Shown: positions 24,454-39,222 of the stretch, one piece after another
How the letters are laid out: each line of letters starts with the position of its first letter
Numbering within the stretch: position 1 is the first letter of the stretch
Source of the DNA: Channa striata
Lineage: Eukaryota > Chordata > Actinopteri > Anabantiformes > Channidae
NCBI GenBank assembly: GCA_033026295.1
Contig: CM065179.1
Span: 17,911,275-17,975,274 of the forward strand
Direction of reading: 5' to 3'
DNA: 64,000 nucleotides
Position numbers and translations under genes: made by a program
The notes under the pieces: model-generated
The model's database searches: none
Told to the model about the DNA's origin: nothing
Seen by the model: only the letters and a program-made list of their open reading frames with translations

Positions 24454-27400
24454 GCGGAGGCACATATGTGTTCATTCATGGGTGTAAGGAAGACCTTGAA
24501 TGTGCAGCTTGTAGGCGAATGTGTGAAGCTGGGGCACAAAACAGGGAACACCACAGCCATCACTATTTGTGCTTCGAGAGGATGTAAGGAACAGCTGTGA
24601 TTGGGGAATCCTGAGTAACTTAGCGAACTGCACCACACTGCAACACGCCTCGATGACTGGAGCCTTGAATGATTTTGGATTGTAGCTAAATCTCATCTCG
24701 ATGCACGCTAACACTAAAACTAACCCCTTCATTAAGGTGATCCGGTGTCGTTTTAGTTCCAACTGTCTGTGAGAGACGGTGTTTTACCTTGATAAAAATT
24801 TCAGATGGTAATGACTGTGCTGTGGAATTGTACTGAATATTGATAAGTGGCAGTGGATTCTAGTTACCAGTGCTAGATTTGTGTTTGTACAGTAATGTAA
24901 TGTGAACCATCTTAATGTAATGACTCAAAGGTTTGCATTGAGATTTGATTCACCTCTGCATTGGTATTTTGTGGGAGACCTGAAAATGGATATGCAAACA
25001 TCCTCGAAGGATGTTTCCCCGCGCTGCAGAGATGAAGACGTAGCTTCACATACTGAAGGAAACCCCCTCTACATTCTCCCAGCTGGCTGACTACTGAGGT
25101 TGCCCAGCTCTGTGATTGGCCGACAATAAAGAGTGAAGGAGGTGAGGCACAGGATGATGCAAACGAGTGAAACAGGGGAGAAGCAGCCAGAAACCACTGC
25201 ATGAATGTTACGTTCCTGAAAGCATCGCACCCCCAGACACAGTAAATGAAGCCTGTTCACCGGGCAATGTGCATGAAATCACTGGAGACTTCCACTAGAC
25301 AATCACAGTCATGTTCAAGAGTTAGTTCCCCTCTTTAATTTCTCTTTCTTTGTGCATCAACGTAAGAAAAATCATCTGATCTTGACAGGTCTTAGTATTA
25401 GGCAAACTAACTCATCTAACCTCTTCTACTGAGAAGAAATGTGGGCAATACTAAGTTCCGCTCTAAGATTTAATAGCTTGTAGATTCACTTTTTTTAGAC
25501 TTTCTTTTTTTTCACGCTTCACCCAGTCACAGCTTTTCAATTGGGTTGAGGTCAGACTTTGAAAAGGCCAAAAGTCTTTATTCTTTTATTTTCCAGCTAT
25601 TCTAAGCTAGACTTACTGGTTTGCACTGGAGTTACAACAGCAGCAGACACCATCGACTGCTCAGAGGAGTAAAAATTACTTCAGAAAGACTGAAAAGTTG
25701 TTGGTCCACATCTTTCCAAGTTTATCATAAATTGACAGGGATAGAATCAGACATTCACCTATGGATGTGACACTAGTATTTAAACTTAAAAATTAAGTCA
25801 TATAAACTGTCGTTTAACGTGTTTAAGCATGGCTGGGTCATAGATTTATGACCATTTAAAAGTTTGGTTTCAATAACTCTAACATGTGATTTTATGTGTG
25901 ATTACCTAGTAAATATTCAAACATCTTTTGAAACTTGACGTAGATCAGTACCATAAATTAAAAGGTGTGAAGAGGAAGGTGAACATATGAGATTAACTTT
26001 TTGTAAATCCCAGGCTGACTTTTCTCCACACTTAATTTAGAGGAGGTGATAAGGAGAGGCAGGAAATCAATATCAGCTTAAGCAAAAAAGAAATAAATAA
26101 ATAAAAATAATTAACTGAGATTCAAGAAAGAGAATCTTATCTGTGATCTGTTCCCACGCCTTAATTCAAAACCATTCCCATGAAAAAGACAAATTTGAAC
26201 CGTCTTTTACTGGATCCTTTTATTCACAGGTTGGAAAAAACCCCTAAAACACTTTTTCAATGATTTGGTCCCTTAAGGCTCAATAGATTTGGATCAGCAA
26301 AAGTCAAGTGTTTAAGAAAGCGTTTGTCTTTCAGAAATAAAGTATTTTACTAACAAGCAAGAAATACAGAAATACTTCTACTTTCAAAAGGGATAAATCT
26401 CACGAATCTCATCGGTTACAGCACCCAAGCATGACTTAAAATTGGACGGAATAAAATGTAAAATCTCTTCTTATACCAACGTCTCACATTCTGCCTAAAC
26501 AACATCAGCAATAAATATGGGCTCGGTCATTTTGTACTGCAAGTGTGACAAAACCATTTTAGACTAACTCGGTAAGTGTCATGCAGACCTACACACAGCG
26601 AAGCGTCAATGCACTGGACAGGCTAAGGGTTAGAATACAAGCACCGTGTTCCGCAGAGCCCTCACTTACCCTGCATCCAACAGTCTGATCATTTATAGAG
26701 TGACACTGTGCTCGTATACACAGCAACATTTCATCTGCACAAATGTACCAAATATTGTTGTGATTACTGTTATTTCATAGTGCCAGAGCTCAGAGAATTC
26801 TGCCTTTTTTATATGTGGGAAATACAACTTCTTCTTCCTCTTCACCCAAAAGTGTCAGAACTTGCTGAGTAATTATTGTCATCAAGCAAGCATCTCTTCC
26901 ATCATAACTGAGAGGGGGAATACTGATATTTTATTTCTTTCCTTCTGAATAGCAAATCACAGCCAATTTTTGTGCCATCTGAGTCTTTTATCAGATTGCA
27001 AACAAATGTGCAAAAGCACCTTGTCTTTCTTCATGGTGACATAATGTCAATGTACGTGTAAGTGGGCCACGTTGGATAAAGAAATGAGCAAAGGAAAATC
27101 ACTACCCCACCTAGCTGTTATTTGAGTTCACCTCTTTTCATCTCAGTCATTGTTCTCCTAATGAGGAACACAGCTTCTGCTTCGCCACTTAGCCACCGGA
27201 GTCAGTCACGCAGCAGAGAAAGATCTAATCTGGGCATGCTGGAAAGGAGCATCATCATCACACACAAACAAAGAGAGGAAGATAATGTATTTTTACCCTG
27301 AATTTCTATTCATGCCTTTCAATTTACAGGCTAACAAAGGAAGACACAATGAAAAGAGGACTTCCCTTATCTTGTTATGATTAATATTCAACACCATCTT

Positions 27401-28624
27401 CTGAAGTGGCTGGACTCATTGCACGTGGGAGAGACGGAAACCCCAACAGCCCCTCGGAGACGATTTCTGGGTTACATTCAACCTGATGCTGCAGCAGAGG
27501 ATTCGAAAGCAAAAATGGAATTTTTAGCCTAATTTTGGCCGGTGTTTGTCTTCCTTGCCCACGGGTCAGAATCTGCCACTGTGGTTTGTTTTAACTGCAC
27601 TAATGAAGCCAAATAAGAGAAAAAAAATAAAGTGGAATTAACTACAAACAACATCTTTGTTCGCTCTGCTTTTAAAAGCTGGCAGGAAGTGAAATTCTCG
27701 GGCCCTGAGGGAGGCATCTACTTCACTGTCAACTTTCTCAGGAAAAAAAAAAAAAAAGAAGAGGAGGGAGAAACAAGAATGTCAGACATGGACAAATAAA
27801 GCCTGTTCTGTGAGCCCCATGCAGAGGAAAGCATGCCTTCTTATGAATTCCAAAACCACTAAGTGACTGTGATACTGTAGCTGCTCACCCTGTCACTGTA
27901 AACCTGTGTCCCAGACTGAGTCTGTTCTTCCTGTTAGAACAAATGTCACGTCAGTGATGCCCAAAGAGTCGTGACTTCTTGAGTCATAGATTATTGTCAT
28001 ATCTGTAGCCAGTCACGGGTCGTCCTCCCAGAATGCGTAGTTCTCTAGGTCTGTCTGTTGGTTCAGGGCCTGTTCTCCTCAAACCTGCCACACGGTTTAA
28101 TTGTCATTCAAGCAATGCACACATACAAAAGTATATATCAACGTATAACCAAACTAATCACAATTGACAAGAATAAATAGGTATGTGTGAAATCTTTTTC
28201 TGTCCTTTGTTTCTCCTTTTCATCTATATTTTCCAGTTTGGCTTGTTTTTCTAATATATGGTAACTTGCCTAGTATTAGATGATAATACTAGAAATATTG
28301 ATCAGGATTTTCTAGGCGTTATTAAAAATAGGACTGTGTCACTAAACCCCTAGCTACACATGTAGCTAAATCTTTTAAAAACTGTCAGAGAAATATGGTC
28401 ACAAAAATAGCAACAAGCATAAATGAGATTGACATAGCAGTGCAAGTCATAAAAGTATTTTATCAATATAAAATATTAACTTAGGTAACTTCACTCGATC
28501 TCACTGTAGCAGCATAACGACTAAATGTTGATATTGGTGGGATCACATGCTACTGACAATAACCAAAGAAAAAAAAAAAAAACATTTTGTATCAGAAATA
28601 TATGAATTATATATTTTTTTATTA

Positions 28625-28647
28625 CTTATGTCACCTGGTGACATAAG
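28625..28647. repeat. Perfect 23-bp palindrome
   Basis: CTTATGTCACC, then a central T, then GGTGACATAAG. The two 11-bp arms are perfectly complementary. It lies about 0.7 kb past the cbarp stop codon, so it could be within the cbarp 3' UTR. The centre contains a CACCTG E-box. Confidence 0.85.
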
Positions 28648-29343
28648 CACTTTGATTTGTCTTGCGACACCAAATTAAACAGCTGTGTAATGAACTTATT
28701 TCATATTCGGGATTCTCTGTCACATTTTTTTAACGGTCAAAGTGAACAGCTTTGAAAGTTTTTGTGTTCTAATTACGGTTTATCTTGTTGGTGGCGATAA
28801 CAACATTTATTCAGGAATGTGTGATCACAGGATTGGCAAGTAACTGATGTGTCTCTAACTTTCTACTTGTCTAAAAGCACCTGGTTTCACAGTGGATCAA
28901 CAGGTCCATACCTGTTCTCAGCTTTACTTATACTCACCGGAGAACAGACAGGAATGACAAGAGTTGAGACATGAAAACACAAACTAAATAGACTGTAGAC
29001 ACACAGACAAAAACCTGTATCTTTGATATGTTAGCTCTGGTCATCTACTATTTTGATTTCTATCTTTGTTCTGCAACACTGAACAGATTTGTAATGCTAA
29101 CAGGCATAAATATAGACATGATGCATTTCTAGTGGATCAACTGTATCTACAATAACATGTTATCTGGGAATAAGTGTATAATTATGGATTGATTTAAAGC
29201 ATACTTTACTGCATTGTTTCCTCATGGATCTGGATCACAGCATTTAAAGCTGTACACAGAGACATTTGAACAGAAGACAAATCAAACGGAAAAGTGTGTT
29301 TCAGCAGGTGTGTGGTCGAAGAGGAGGATGACTGGAGCCCCTG

Positions 29344-30862
29344 CTACACTGGGCTGTGGTCTGGAGAAGCATGTGTGGCTGTCACCATCACACAGTCCGT
29401 GGCTGTGTCCTTGGTCCTGCGAAGGCCCATGTACAGCCTCTCGTCCAGGTTAGCAGTCAGTTTGTCAGTGAGTTCTGCTGTGATGGTCTGTGGGCCATAG
29501 CCTGAGGAGTCAGACAGTTGAGGGGGTGAGCGTTCATCTGGCACTTCAGGAGGAAGTCCAGACTGTCTGCTGTTCTCCTGAGTGTCAGAGTGCTCCACCA
29601 GCCCTCCATCTTTTTCGGAGGGATGAGGAGGTGTTGGGGAAGAGGATGTGCAGTCCTTACGATCGCTGACAGAAACATGCTGTTCCTTGTCCCTGTCCTC
29701 AGCAGCTGCAGGTTCTACCTTTGGAGTGTCGGGAGCGCTGCTTGTTCCATCGCTGGTCTCCTCATCGGGAGCGCTGACGATGCGGGGCAGTGTGCTGTGG
29801 TAGCTTGTGTCTAGTGGGTAGTTCACGCTGTCACCCCTCCGCAGTGGGGTCCGCTGTCTCTCAAAGGAGGACTGGAAGTGTCTGACACCAGGGTCACTCC
29901 ACTGCTTGTGATGCTGCCACTGCTTGCGGAGGTGAATTCGGGACCGGTGTTTCCTTAGCGGGGACTCCTGCTGGTCAAACTGAGGGTCGTGGCGGAGAAA
30001 CTCGTGGAAGAGTGCGTCCGTCTTCTCGTCTATGCTGTAGTCCCGCCGGTGAAGAGTTGGCGGTAGAGGCGAAGGCTGCGTTGCTTCTCGAGGTGTCAGC
30101 ATCTGACCGTATGGGAACCAGCTGAGTGAACCAGGATCTCCTTGTGTGGAAACTCCTCCACTGGCACCCAAAACCAGCTCATCTTCTGGCTCCTCCTCGA
30201 AGAGATGAGTCTCAAAGCTCTCACCGATAGTGCCAGTTCGCCCGGCACTGGTAAAATGGTGCCTTTTCTCATGGGCTGTTCTGTCCTTAGGGCTGCCACT
30301 GATGCTGCTGCTTCCAAATAGTCGTAAGTCTTCGAGACCACGAGACGGAGCCTCTATTGATGCATAACCGCTGTCCATCTGCAGCAATTTGCGTGTCCCC
30401 GTTTCTCCGTCATTGCCACCTTGCTCCGATTCAGTGCTCTCCTGTTTTCTCTTTCTTCCCTCCTTCACCCCCAACCTCTCATCGATATACATCAAAAAGT
30501 CCTTGTCATCGCCTCCGCCCTCTGCCTCATCCCCTAAATCCTGGGATGGGTAGCTGGGGAGCCCCACTCTTTCGGTCTCGGTGCGTCCGCCCAGCGAACA
30601 CACGCTGTCAGCATCACTGCAGACGGAGTTCCTGTCATTGTTGCTGCTCTGGTCAGAGGCAGCATACTGTTCCAGTGTTGCACGAAGGGTCCAGATGTCT
30701 CTGTAAAGTGACTGGGGATCCTGGGGATCTAGGGCATCCAAAGGATCAGCACCTTCCCGTCTTGACAGGGACAGTGCTTCATCTTGGGGATCAGGGGATA
30801 AGCCAATCACCCCTGGTCCTCCGTGGCTGCAGCTGGGCTCCACCATCACCTCCACCTCTAAC
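29344..30862 (-). CDS. cbarp: cbarp last coding exon (large disordered C-terminus)
   Basis: 1519 bp, acceptor ACTGCAG|G, stop TAG at 29346-29344. It encodes residues 393-897, more than half the protein. Recognisable blocks are SLYRDIWTLRATLEQYAASD, SSNNDRNSVCSDADSV, RKLLQMDSGYASIE, RRDYSIDEKTDALFHEFLRH with RKQWQHHKQWSDPGVR, RTPLRRGDSV, LDERLYMGL and the C-terminus ASPDHSPV. Acidic and Ser/Thr/Pro-rich spacers between the blocks make it longer than the mammalian exon. The true exon continues 3' into the UTR, whose end is not fixed. Confidence 0.97.
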
Positions 30863-33800
30863 CTGCAGTGTCCACACGGGAATGGAGAGATGAGATAAAA
30901 TCAAAGAAATGAAGCGAAAAGGAGGAGGGAAATGCGGACACACAAAAACAAGGGTCAGTGTCAGAGCTTTTACCTGAATAACACATTCTGAGACACGGCT
31001 GTGTTCACACTGCACAGAATGGTTTTAATGACTGGCAATGGCTGCTGTTGCATGTCCTTCAAGTAAGCTGAATAATGAAGCTATGTGTGCTCAAAAATTA
31101 TCTGCTTTAACTTGGGACAGAAATGTAATAAATACATACTGCAGGGAACATAACTTGAGAGATAGCAATAAACAGTCAATGAGTGCGAGGATCATCAATT
31201 TCTTAGCTTAAGGCAGCTTCACGGAAATTAATTTTATTTGCAACAACAAACATCTGCAAACATAGACAGGAAATACAGATTTTGTTTGATGTAAGATTCT
31301 GAGAAGGGAAATAAATAGTTGCATAAGAAGATCTTTAGGAAGGTTGCTTATTTTGGTTGCAAAACCAAAAAATCAGCTAAATTTGCATTGCCACTTAAAA
31401 AAAAATAAATTAATCACTGTGACCCTTGCACTTCAGACCAGCGATGGAATGGTTTCTTATACTAGATATAAACCCATGTCCCAGTTCTCCACTCGACTCT
31501 CCAAAAAATGTGAACTCTGGAAATCCCCTACATCTGGCTTCAAGTCATGAAATGGACCTCCTGTTTACAGGGATCTCATTTCATGCAGATCTGAATGTGG
31601 TTAGATAGCACTGTATATAGTTATTCAGCATGGTGTGGTTTAATCTGGTAAAATATAAAAAGATTTAAAAACGAAACAAGACCTTTTTTTTAAGCATAGC
31701 TGACTATTTTTGATGACAGGCAGTTAGATTTAAGATTCAAGATTCAAACAACTTTACTGATCCCATAGGGAAATTGTTTTGCCTTGTTACAGCAACGTAG
31801 ATTTACTTGATAATGACATTTATCATTAATTTTGATTGTGCAAAGTGGTGGAGAGCTGAGACCGTATTGTCAAAATAGCTATGGTAGGTTTTCTAGCTAC
31901 TGCAAAGAAATGAGTGTAAGCCAGCAAAGCAGTGGACAGGATGAATGGCAAGGGAATTAAAGATACCTGCCGAGGGAGGGGGGTGGTGTGGAAGGAGGTG
32001 AGAGGAGACGTGTAGTGGGCTGCGTAGGACGGAAGGCGATGTCCTGGGTACGAGCGATGTACTGGATGAGGTCTATGTGGTGTGTGTCATTGTCATCCTG
32101 GTCCATGCTCTCGCTGGCAGCCCGTTGGCGCTGGAAATGTCTCCTCTTCGGAGAGCCTGGCTCACACCAAATACGAGGAAAGAGCAGTGAGTTATACAAG
32201 TTGTGTGACAGCAGGCGGGAGTGAAGTGACACTTAATTCACAGGAAAACCTTCCATCAACTGTTGGGATTTCTGAAGGGATTTAGTGATCTATGTTTGGT
32301 CCCTTGGTATAACAGAAGCAGTGAGCATGGGGAAGAGACGAGTGAGTGAGTGAGTGAGTGAGTGGGTGAGTGGGTGTGTGTGTGTGCGTGGGATGAAGGG
32401 ATCGGCAGGGAGGATTCACTCAGGGGCTCAAATTGACTTGGAATGACCAAACCTTGCGTCATTGAGCCATCTGTCTTAGACGTGTTTGTGTCTGTGTGTA
32501 CATCCAACTTAGCAGCAAAGAGGCGTCTCACAGTTGGTCGGTGGAGCCCCCTGCTTAACCACTGTCTGTTAACCACAACAAAATCTTGCCAAAAATACTA
32601 AAACACACAAATACTATAAATATGAATAACATCTAAAAAGGACAGTATGATTTATAGAGAGCCACGGCAATTTGATTCGCTTCCTTTCAGCACTAGCACA
32701 GATTGTTTCTAAAAATAATATAACAGAAATACATTTTACAGCATCAAGGACCCATTACCTCTGGTGTCAAGGCTTGAGGCTCTCTGGCTGCTGTCCAGCT
32801 TCCATTTCTTGATCTTGAAGTAAGGACTGGCTCCCTCCAGACTAGCATGGCGCCGTAGTTTAGTGAAGAACTGCTGCACGGGCCCCTGGCTTCCTGCGCC
32901 ACTGCCAGCGGGAGGGGTGCCGCTCCTCGCCACAACCCCTTCTCCAACAGTGACACCGCTGTGTCTGCCCCGGGGCCCCACTCCCATCACCTCAATCTGA
33001 GCAAAGATAGAGAAACGTGGTTAGAAAGAAAACCTGCCAAGACTAGCGGCCTCTGTGTAATCCTCTTTGACAGTGATGTTCCAAACAGGCTTTCTTATTT
33101 ACCCATCAACTATCACTCTGGTCTGTCCTCCCTCAGGCTCTGTATGAATGACTCACTGGATGACTGGCTTGTTGACTGACTGGTTCACTGATTTCAAAGA
33201 AATTGTCACTGCAATATGATAAACTTAGACGCGTCACCTGCATCTTGCTTAGTTTTTAAAAACATGAGACCTGGCACACTGAGTACTATGGAGGTAGTTT
33301 CATTCATGTTTTTTTTAATCTGCTGTGTTTCTGCAAGATGATCACTATGACTCAAACTAAATTTCACTGTCATGGCTGTGATAACACAACACTATCTGAT
33401 GTGTAATACATTATACTATACGGGAGTTAGATACATACAGAGCAGGGACTTGGCTCTTTAGTGCTGAGAGGTATAGTGTTCTCAGTGAAGCTGGTATCCA
33501 CCACAGAGTTGAGAGCATCTCCAGGGAGCGCACAGCTGGGACTGATGCTGAGGTTGGTCAGTGCTGTTTGTGGCAGGGGACACAGCATCGGCTAAAGAGG
33601 AGCAAGATCAAAATCAGGATTTTATTATGCGGAATCAGTTGTTGAGCATTTTCCTCCCCACAAAACCCTGTAGACTGATCCAAGCCGATCAAACAGCTAC
33701 AGCCTGCTGAGCTGCATCTTCATGCTTGGATTCCCTTCCCAGTGGTAAGCCCAGCCACTGCAAATTGAACAGTTTTACCTCAACGAGAAAAGGGCCAGTT

Positions 33801-36800
33801 GAAAGGAATAGGCAGTGATTTCTCTCCTTTGTTAATCCTGCTTTACACTGTTCCTTTTTTCAGACATCTTTTTTAAGAGGAGTTTTATGTTTATGTTTGT
33901 AAGAATATTTTTTTTAACTCTGTAAAGCATCTCTGAATATTCTTAAAAGTGCAGTAGAAATAAAATGTATTTGTAATGTTCTCCCTGGTCTCTGTTTGGG
34001 TAGTTCAACCTTTTTTGCATTGACTTGACTGATTGATATTACACCTGCTCCCAGTCTAATAGTGCATCAGGACTATATAATAGCAGGTCAGGGCCATCAC
34101 CTGGAAGATGGAAAGTGCTGACTTGGCAACTGGGCGCGTTGTCATGGTGATGGTGTTCTCTGCTGAGTCACATTCGTGGATGGTGACTATCTTGAGGGCA
34201 GGGGGAGGGATGTGGAGGTGTGTGAGACGAGCGTTCTTCAGGTGATGAAAGTCTCCCTCAGTCAGAGTGTACCTGCGATGGGTGACATCAGTGCAGGGTG
34301 ACACAATTTGCATCGGCAAACGGGTTGACGCTCAAAAAAAAAAAAAAAATCCTTGCGCAAGAGACCAACAGTCAAGGGGAAATCTCTGACTTCAAACCCA
34401 TCACAACTACTCTTATTTCTGCATTTTGGATAAATCCTTTAAAAGAATTTGCATATCCAGCTCGAGGCTTTAAGAGAAAAGTAGGGCACTGAAATAATGA
34501 GAGAGGGTGAGTGCTCATTGTGATTAAAGCATTCCTAAAGCATTCTGAATTAATTCTTAACCCTACACTGACATAGAAGCAAAAATTTCAAACATGTCCG
34601 TCCTTTGATGTTGGACTCCAGTTAAGCTGGAGTGTACAGAGATTAATAAGAAGCGAGAACTGAAAAAAAGCATAGGGATTAAGAAATGCAGGCGTCTGTG
34701 TATGAGTCGGCTCTCTGACCTGCGGCCCTTCTCCTGGGTTTTCTTGCCATGATCGAAGAGCGCGGCCTCATTGAAGGAGACGCGGCGGCCTGTGGTGCCT
34801 GTGGACAGGAAGCGCTCTGTCTCCTGGTCTTGAGAACTGGCCATTGACAAACAGTCTGACTCATCCACCCTGATGGTGATTTCTAGCAGAGATACAAGGA
34901 AAAGGAGACAGACAGCTGGGTAGGTAAATGGATGGTGAGTGGTGATGGCAAAGATAAATAAGCACTTAGGGTTAGTTATTGTACGTCATTTTGGAAATTC
35001 TTTTTGTATCTGTGACACAGCAGACACCAGTAGGCCTACTGAACGTTAGAATTGACAAAGATCAGACTACAACATTCCCATATTACATCATGATGGAGTA
35101 AAAAGTGGCAAATGTCATGTACAATCTAATAATTTGTCACTGGTAGTTATATATTCAAAGTCAGTCAGTGTGTTTAGATTTTTTGTGCCATGTTGACGCT
35201 GTGGCTTTGAGAGTGGCCACACTGGGCTGTTGGTCTGTCCCCTACTTTGGGTCAGACTGAAAGAAAAAGTCAGACTCCGTCAACAATGTGATAAATCCTA
35301 CTGACTTTGCTGATGACATAATTAGTTGGGCAAATTTCTCTAATCCAGAATTAGTGTGAAAATATCTTTCCTAACATTCATGGTTCTCACAAAGTCCTAC
35401 TGCTCCATCTCCCAGCCTCACTGTCTCCATTACTCCCCCCACTCTCAGATACCTATAACTCTCTCTGTTCATTGTTTTTTATCCATTTTCTGTCCATTTC
35501 TGTCTTACCATGGGTGGGCTGAGTCTCCTCCATATAGGTGGTATTGGTCTTCTCAGGGTCATCACTGGCCCTGTTGCACATTAAAACATTGAGATCAATG
35601 CAGTCACATGGCTGTCACTGAAATCTGTCTTGTACACTTGTGACCACAGTGATCAACTATCTGACCATTCTATTAAATGTGAATATGCATACAAATACAT
35701 CCAAATACTTAACGTTTTCTAAAAGACTACCTGGCTGAATTAAACTGATCAAGTATGGTCATTATTGTATTACATGTTTCAATTCATCTTTCAGGGCAAA
35801 CATAAAATAATTAGACAAAAACATAAAGACAGAGATGCTTAAAAAAATACACACACACATATATATACAAATACACACAAATAAATTATGTTCTTAAAAG
35901 TGATTTAAAAGTGATACTGACAGTTCGCATCAACATTGACACTGACCTGAAACAGCAGTCCTGAAATTATTTATAACACCCAATAACCATGTTCTTAAAG
36001 CTATTGCATTTTTTTAAAGATCTTTGTGGTGAAACACAGAAGACTAGTTTTAAGACAAACCAAGACACAAGAACAATTACAGATTTATTACATAGAGCAA
36101 CTTAGTATCCCCTTATTTTGAATTGCCAAAAAGATCCAAATTTTTTAGCTTAAATTAATTTCTGATGAACATCTGTAATTCTGTACTGGCTTACAGAGCA
36201 TTCAGTAATATGTTGATGAATTCTTTGCATTGCTCCTTTTGCCATTTGTGTGTGTGCATAATATGAAAATGTCCTTGTGTAGTCTATGGAGGGTATATTA
36301 TTTGATTATATAGAAAACTTTTCAACAAACCTTTGTTTTAATATCTTGTGCATCATTCAAACACCCAGTATTTACTTGATGGGGCAGAAAAAAAGAAACC
36401 AAAATAGTCTCTCTCCAATTTATTTGGGCAGAGCTATGAATTTTATGTCTGTATTTATGTGAGTGTGTTTGTAAGTGGGGGTGAAGTGACATGAAAGATT
36501 TTTCTGTCCAGCAAAATCTCTGCTCCTTTCTATTCTATTATTTCCTCTGAGTCTACTGCTTCCCCGTGCTGTGAGTGTGAGTGTGTGTGTCTGTATTCGC
36601 TGAGTGCACACAGAGCTGGGTTGAGACGTGAGATTAATCACTGCCGATGGCTGCTATGAACTCTCATTACACTCATCATTTGTACCAGTCTGCCCGTTTC
36701 TCCTTATGCTCTCCCCCAGCAAGCCTCGCCTTCTCACACCTCACTCTCTGTTTATCTGTATCATCTAGTCTCATATATGCTGTGTGTGTGTGTGTGTGTG

Positions 36801-39169
36801 AGATGATGCGTGCTGCTGTAGAGAGGAACAAAGCATCTTAAGGGTCGCCGTGTAAAGATGAATCGCAAATAAATGAGCATGAACGTTGGATGTGTTTTCA
36901 TAACAGCCCCACGGGGGAGCCCTGACACTCAAACATCTGGCATGTTTAACGAGTGAGTGCACTGGGTTGTGCACTGCATTTTCTGTTAATGGAATCGTAC
37001 AAAAGAGGAGAGCCACTGGGTGGAGTAAACCAGATGATTCCACAGGAAGCAGTCAGCTTAATTTGCAATTGCAACAGAGCTTATCTATTGTATACACACT
37101 CAGTGTAAGTCCAGGGCTGTGTCTAGCTGCTTGTGAGCTGAGGAAGAGTAGTTTGTGTCTGTCAACAAACCGTGCACATGTGTACGTGAACACTTTCATC
37201 TTTCACCTGTGCACCTGGACCTTTGTGAAGCAAAACATCTTCAGTTTTTGTCGAAACTGCGTAGGAGTGGTGTTGATTTAGGTTCGTGTGCCTTTTCAAG
37301 GATGTGGAGCTCAGTGTTATTGTGTGAAGGATGTTTGGAGGTTTTAAGTAACAGGCCCACCAGGCAATACAATACAGTAGGTTATAATAAAAACCACATT
37401 CTGGAGCCTCAAAATGACAAGCATTCAACGCACACCTTTGTGGCACAATGTCACAACGCTGAACATCACAGGCTTTATAAGTTACCATTTATTACACTGC
37501 TCTTGTTATTAAATTATGCAGCTGCAGTTTATACTAAGTTTTTGGTTTCTTATGTTGTTACATTATGAGTTTCAGCTTAAACTGTTTCTAAGCTGCTCTG
37601 GAGGATGGTGTCACATGAAGTGCCAAAACCCTAAATGTAACGTATTGTTTTTGCATCTCACCTGGCACAGCACTGTCCTCCTCGACAGCAGCGTCGGCAG
37701 GCGATGAGGAGGACAGAGATGAAGGTCACTGTTGCCACCAGGAAGATGGAGAGTATCACCAGGAGGAGCACATAGCCATCCTGCTGCACCTCTGTCTCGA
37801 AGGGGATCTCCTTAGGCACGAAGGAGCGGGAAAGAAGTTTTTTTTAATACACATAGATGGACAGACAGACAGAGAGGTTGATTCAACTCAAAATTTTGAG
37901 TAGGCACTAAGGGGAAGTAAAGCAGATAACAGGAAGAGAGGTAGGCGTCTTGCTGTGCTGAGTATGGACATTGAGTATACTGGTTTAAGAGTGAGAACGC
38001 ACAAGTAAAAGCTTCCCACATGAACATCAAAGCACCGAAACCACTCATGTAAGGTTAATGCAGCGCCTTTCTAAGCTGATGAATAAAGATGGAAAAAAAA
38101 AAAAAACACCTCCTCTCACCACTCAATCAAAGTCTTCACCTGTTACTCCTATTTTTACCCAGCCCAGATTTTAAATATGGAAAGTTACATTTTAGTAAAA
38201 CATTTTTACCGTATAACCATCGTATAATCATTCATCACCTTCAAACAATAAAAACTACCAGCACCTGCTCAAATATGTGACACTGAACAGAAGAGTGGAC
38301 TTGATATTTTTGATTTGTTTCAACATGAAAACCTGAGACATTTTGTAAACTAGATGCAACTGCTTTGCCTTCTCAGTAACACCGTGCTAGTAAGAACAAA
38401 GAGCGCATTTCATACTGTACGCATTAATATGCATCATCTATTTTAGCATTAGCAGCTCACTACTATAAGGAATGTAGGAATTAAGCTTTTTATGTATGAA
38501 TTATATTTCAATTTGGAAAAACACATTATGAATATAAGGTATTAAACGAGTGACAAAACCAATAAAATGGTCAAATCTATTGAGACACGGGATGTGACAA
38601 TGGAATATTAAAATAGCAAAATGTTGACACAAAAATGTGCAAATGCTGTTAACTCAATGCTTATGACAGTACCAAAACAAAAAGTTGTTTATTTTATTTT
38701 TTTCATTGAAATACATAACACTTCCTAATTTCCTTTCTGTGATTTCTAATTTAAAAATAATTTGAATTACGACTACTAACTAAGCCTCAAGAGGAAAGTA
38801 GTGTTCTCCCCCAGCAGCTTCTTTGTTCCCATGTCGGTTATAGAGCACCGATGGGAAATGTTTGGATGAAATTAAAGCTGGTCACATGTGGAGAAGAGAA
38901 TAGAGAAGGTTATTTAAAGATGAGAGACGTTCGCTATTCGAATGATTATCTTACAGGTAAATTGCAAGGCTGAATTCTGAGGGAGAAAGCACAGCAAGTG
39001 TTAATGAGCACCAGACTCTAAAGTCACACTGTAATTTCTCTGTGAGGGGAAATTAAACCCGAGATTAGATCAGAGATTTAATTATTTCAGGTCCAGGTCA
39101 GGATGTTCTCTATTAGCCAGTCAATCGGCCAGAGGAGAATATGAGGGAAAGTATGGTGAGCTGGATACA

Positions 39170-39222
<53 letters not shown>

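Larger units (their letters stand above)
15750..29343. other. Intergenic gene-poor stretch downstream of cbarp
   Basis: No coding exon is supported. The longest open frame (16424-16951, 176 codons) has no recognisable domain, and its translation looks like chance readthrough. Contents that can be named are a pyrimidine-rich tract (17311-17462), a CA microsatellite (17710-17766), a purine tract (23385-23500), a G-quadruplex-type run (24436-24453) and a perfect palindrome (28625-28647). Several blocks (about 16680-16960, 21290-21500 and 26860-27200) are rich in homeodomain-like TAATTA/TTAATT cores and free of obvious repeats, so they may be regulatory. The cbarp 3' UTR must lie in the last part; minus-strand AATAAA candidates are near 28618-28623 and 28804-28809. 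Confidence 0.5.

Noticed and set aside
24235..24600. 121-codon open frame on the plus strand
   Set aside because: Driven by GT/GGGGGT low-complexity sequence; no family resemblance.
30357..30893. 178-codon plus-strand frame
   Set aside because: Antisense to the long cbarp last exon and without family resemblance; a shadow.
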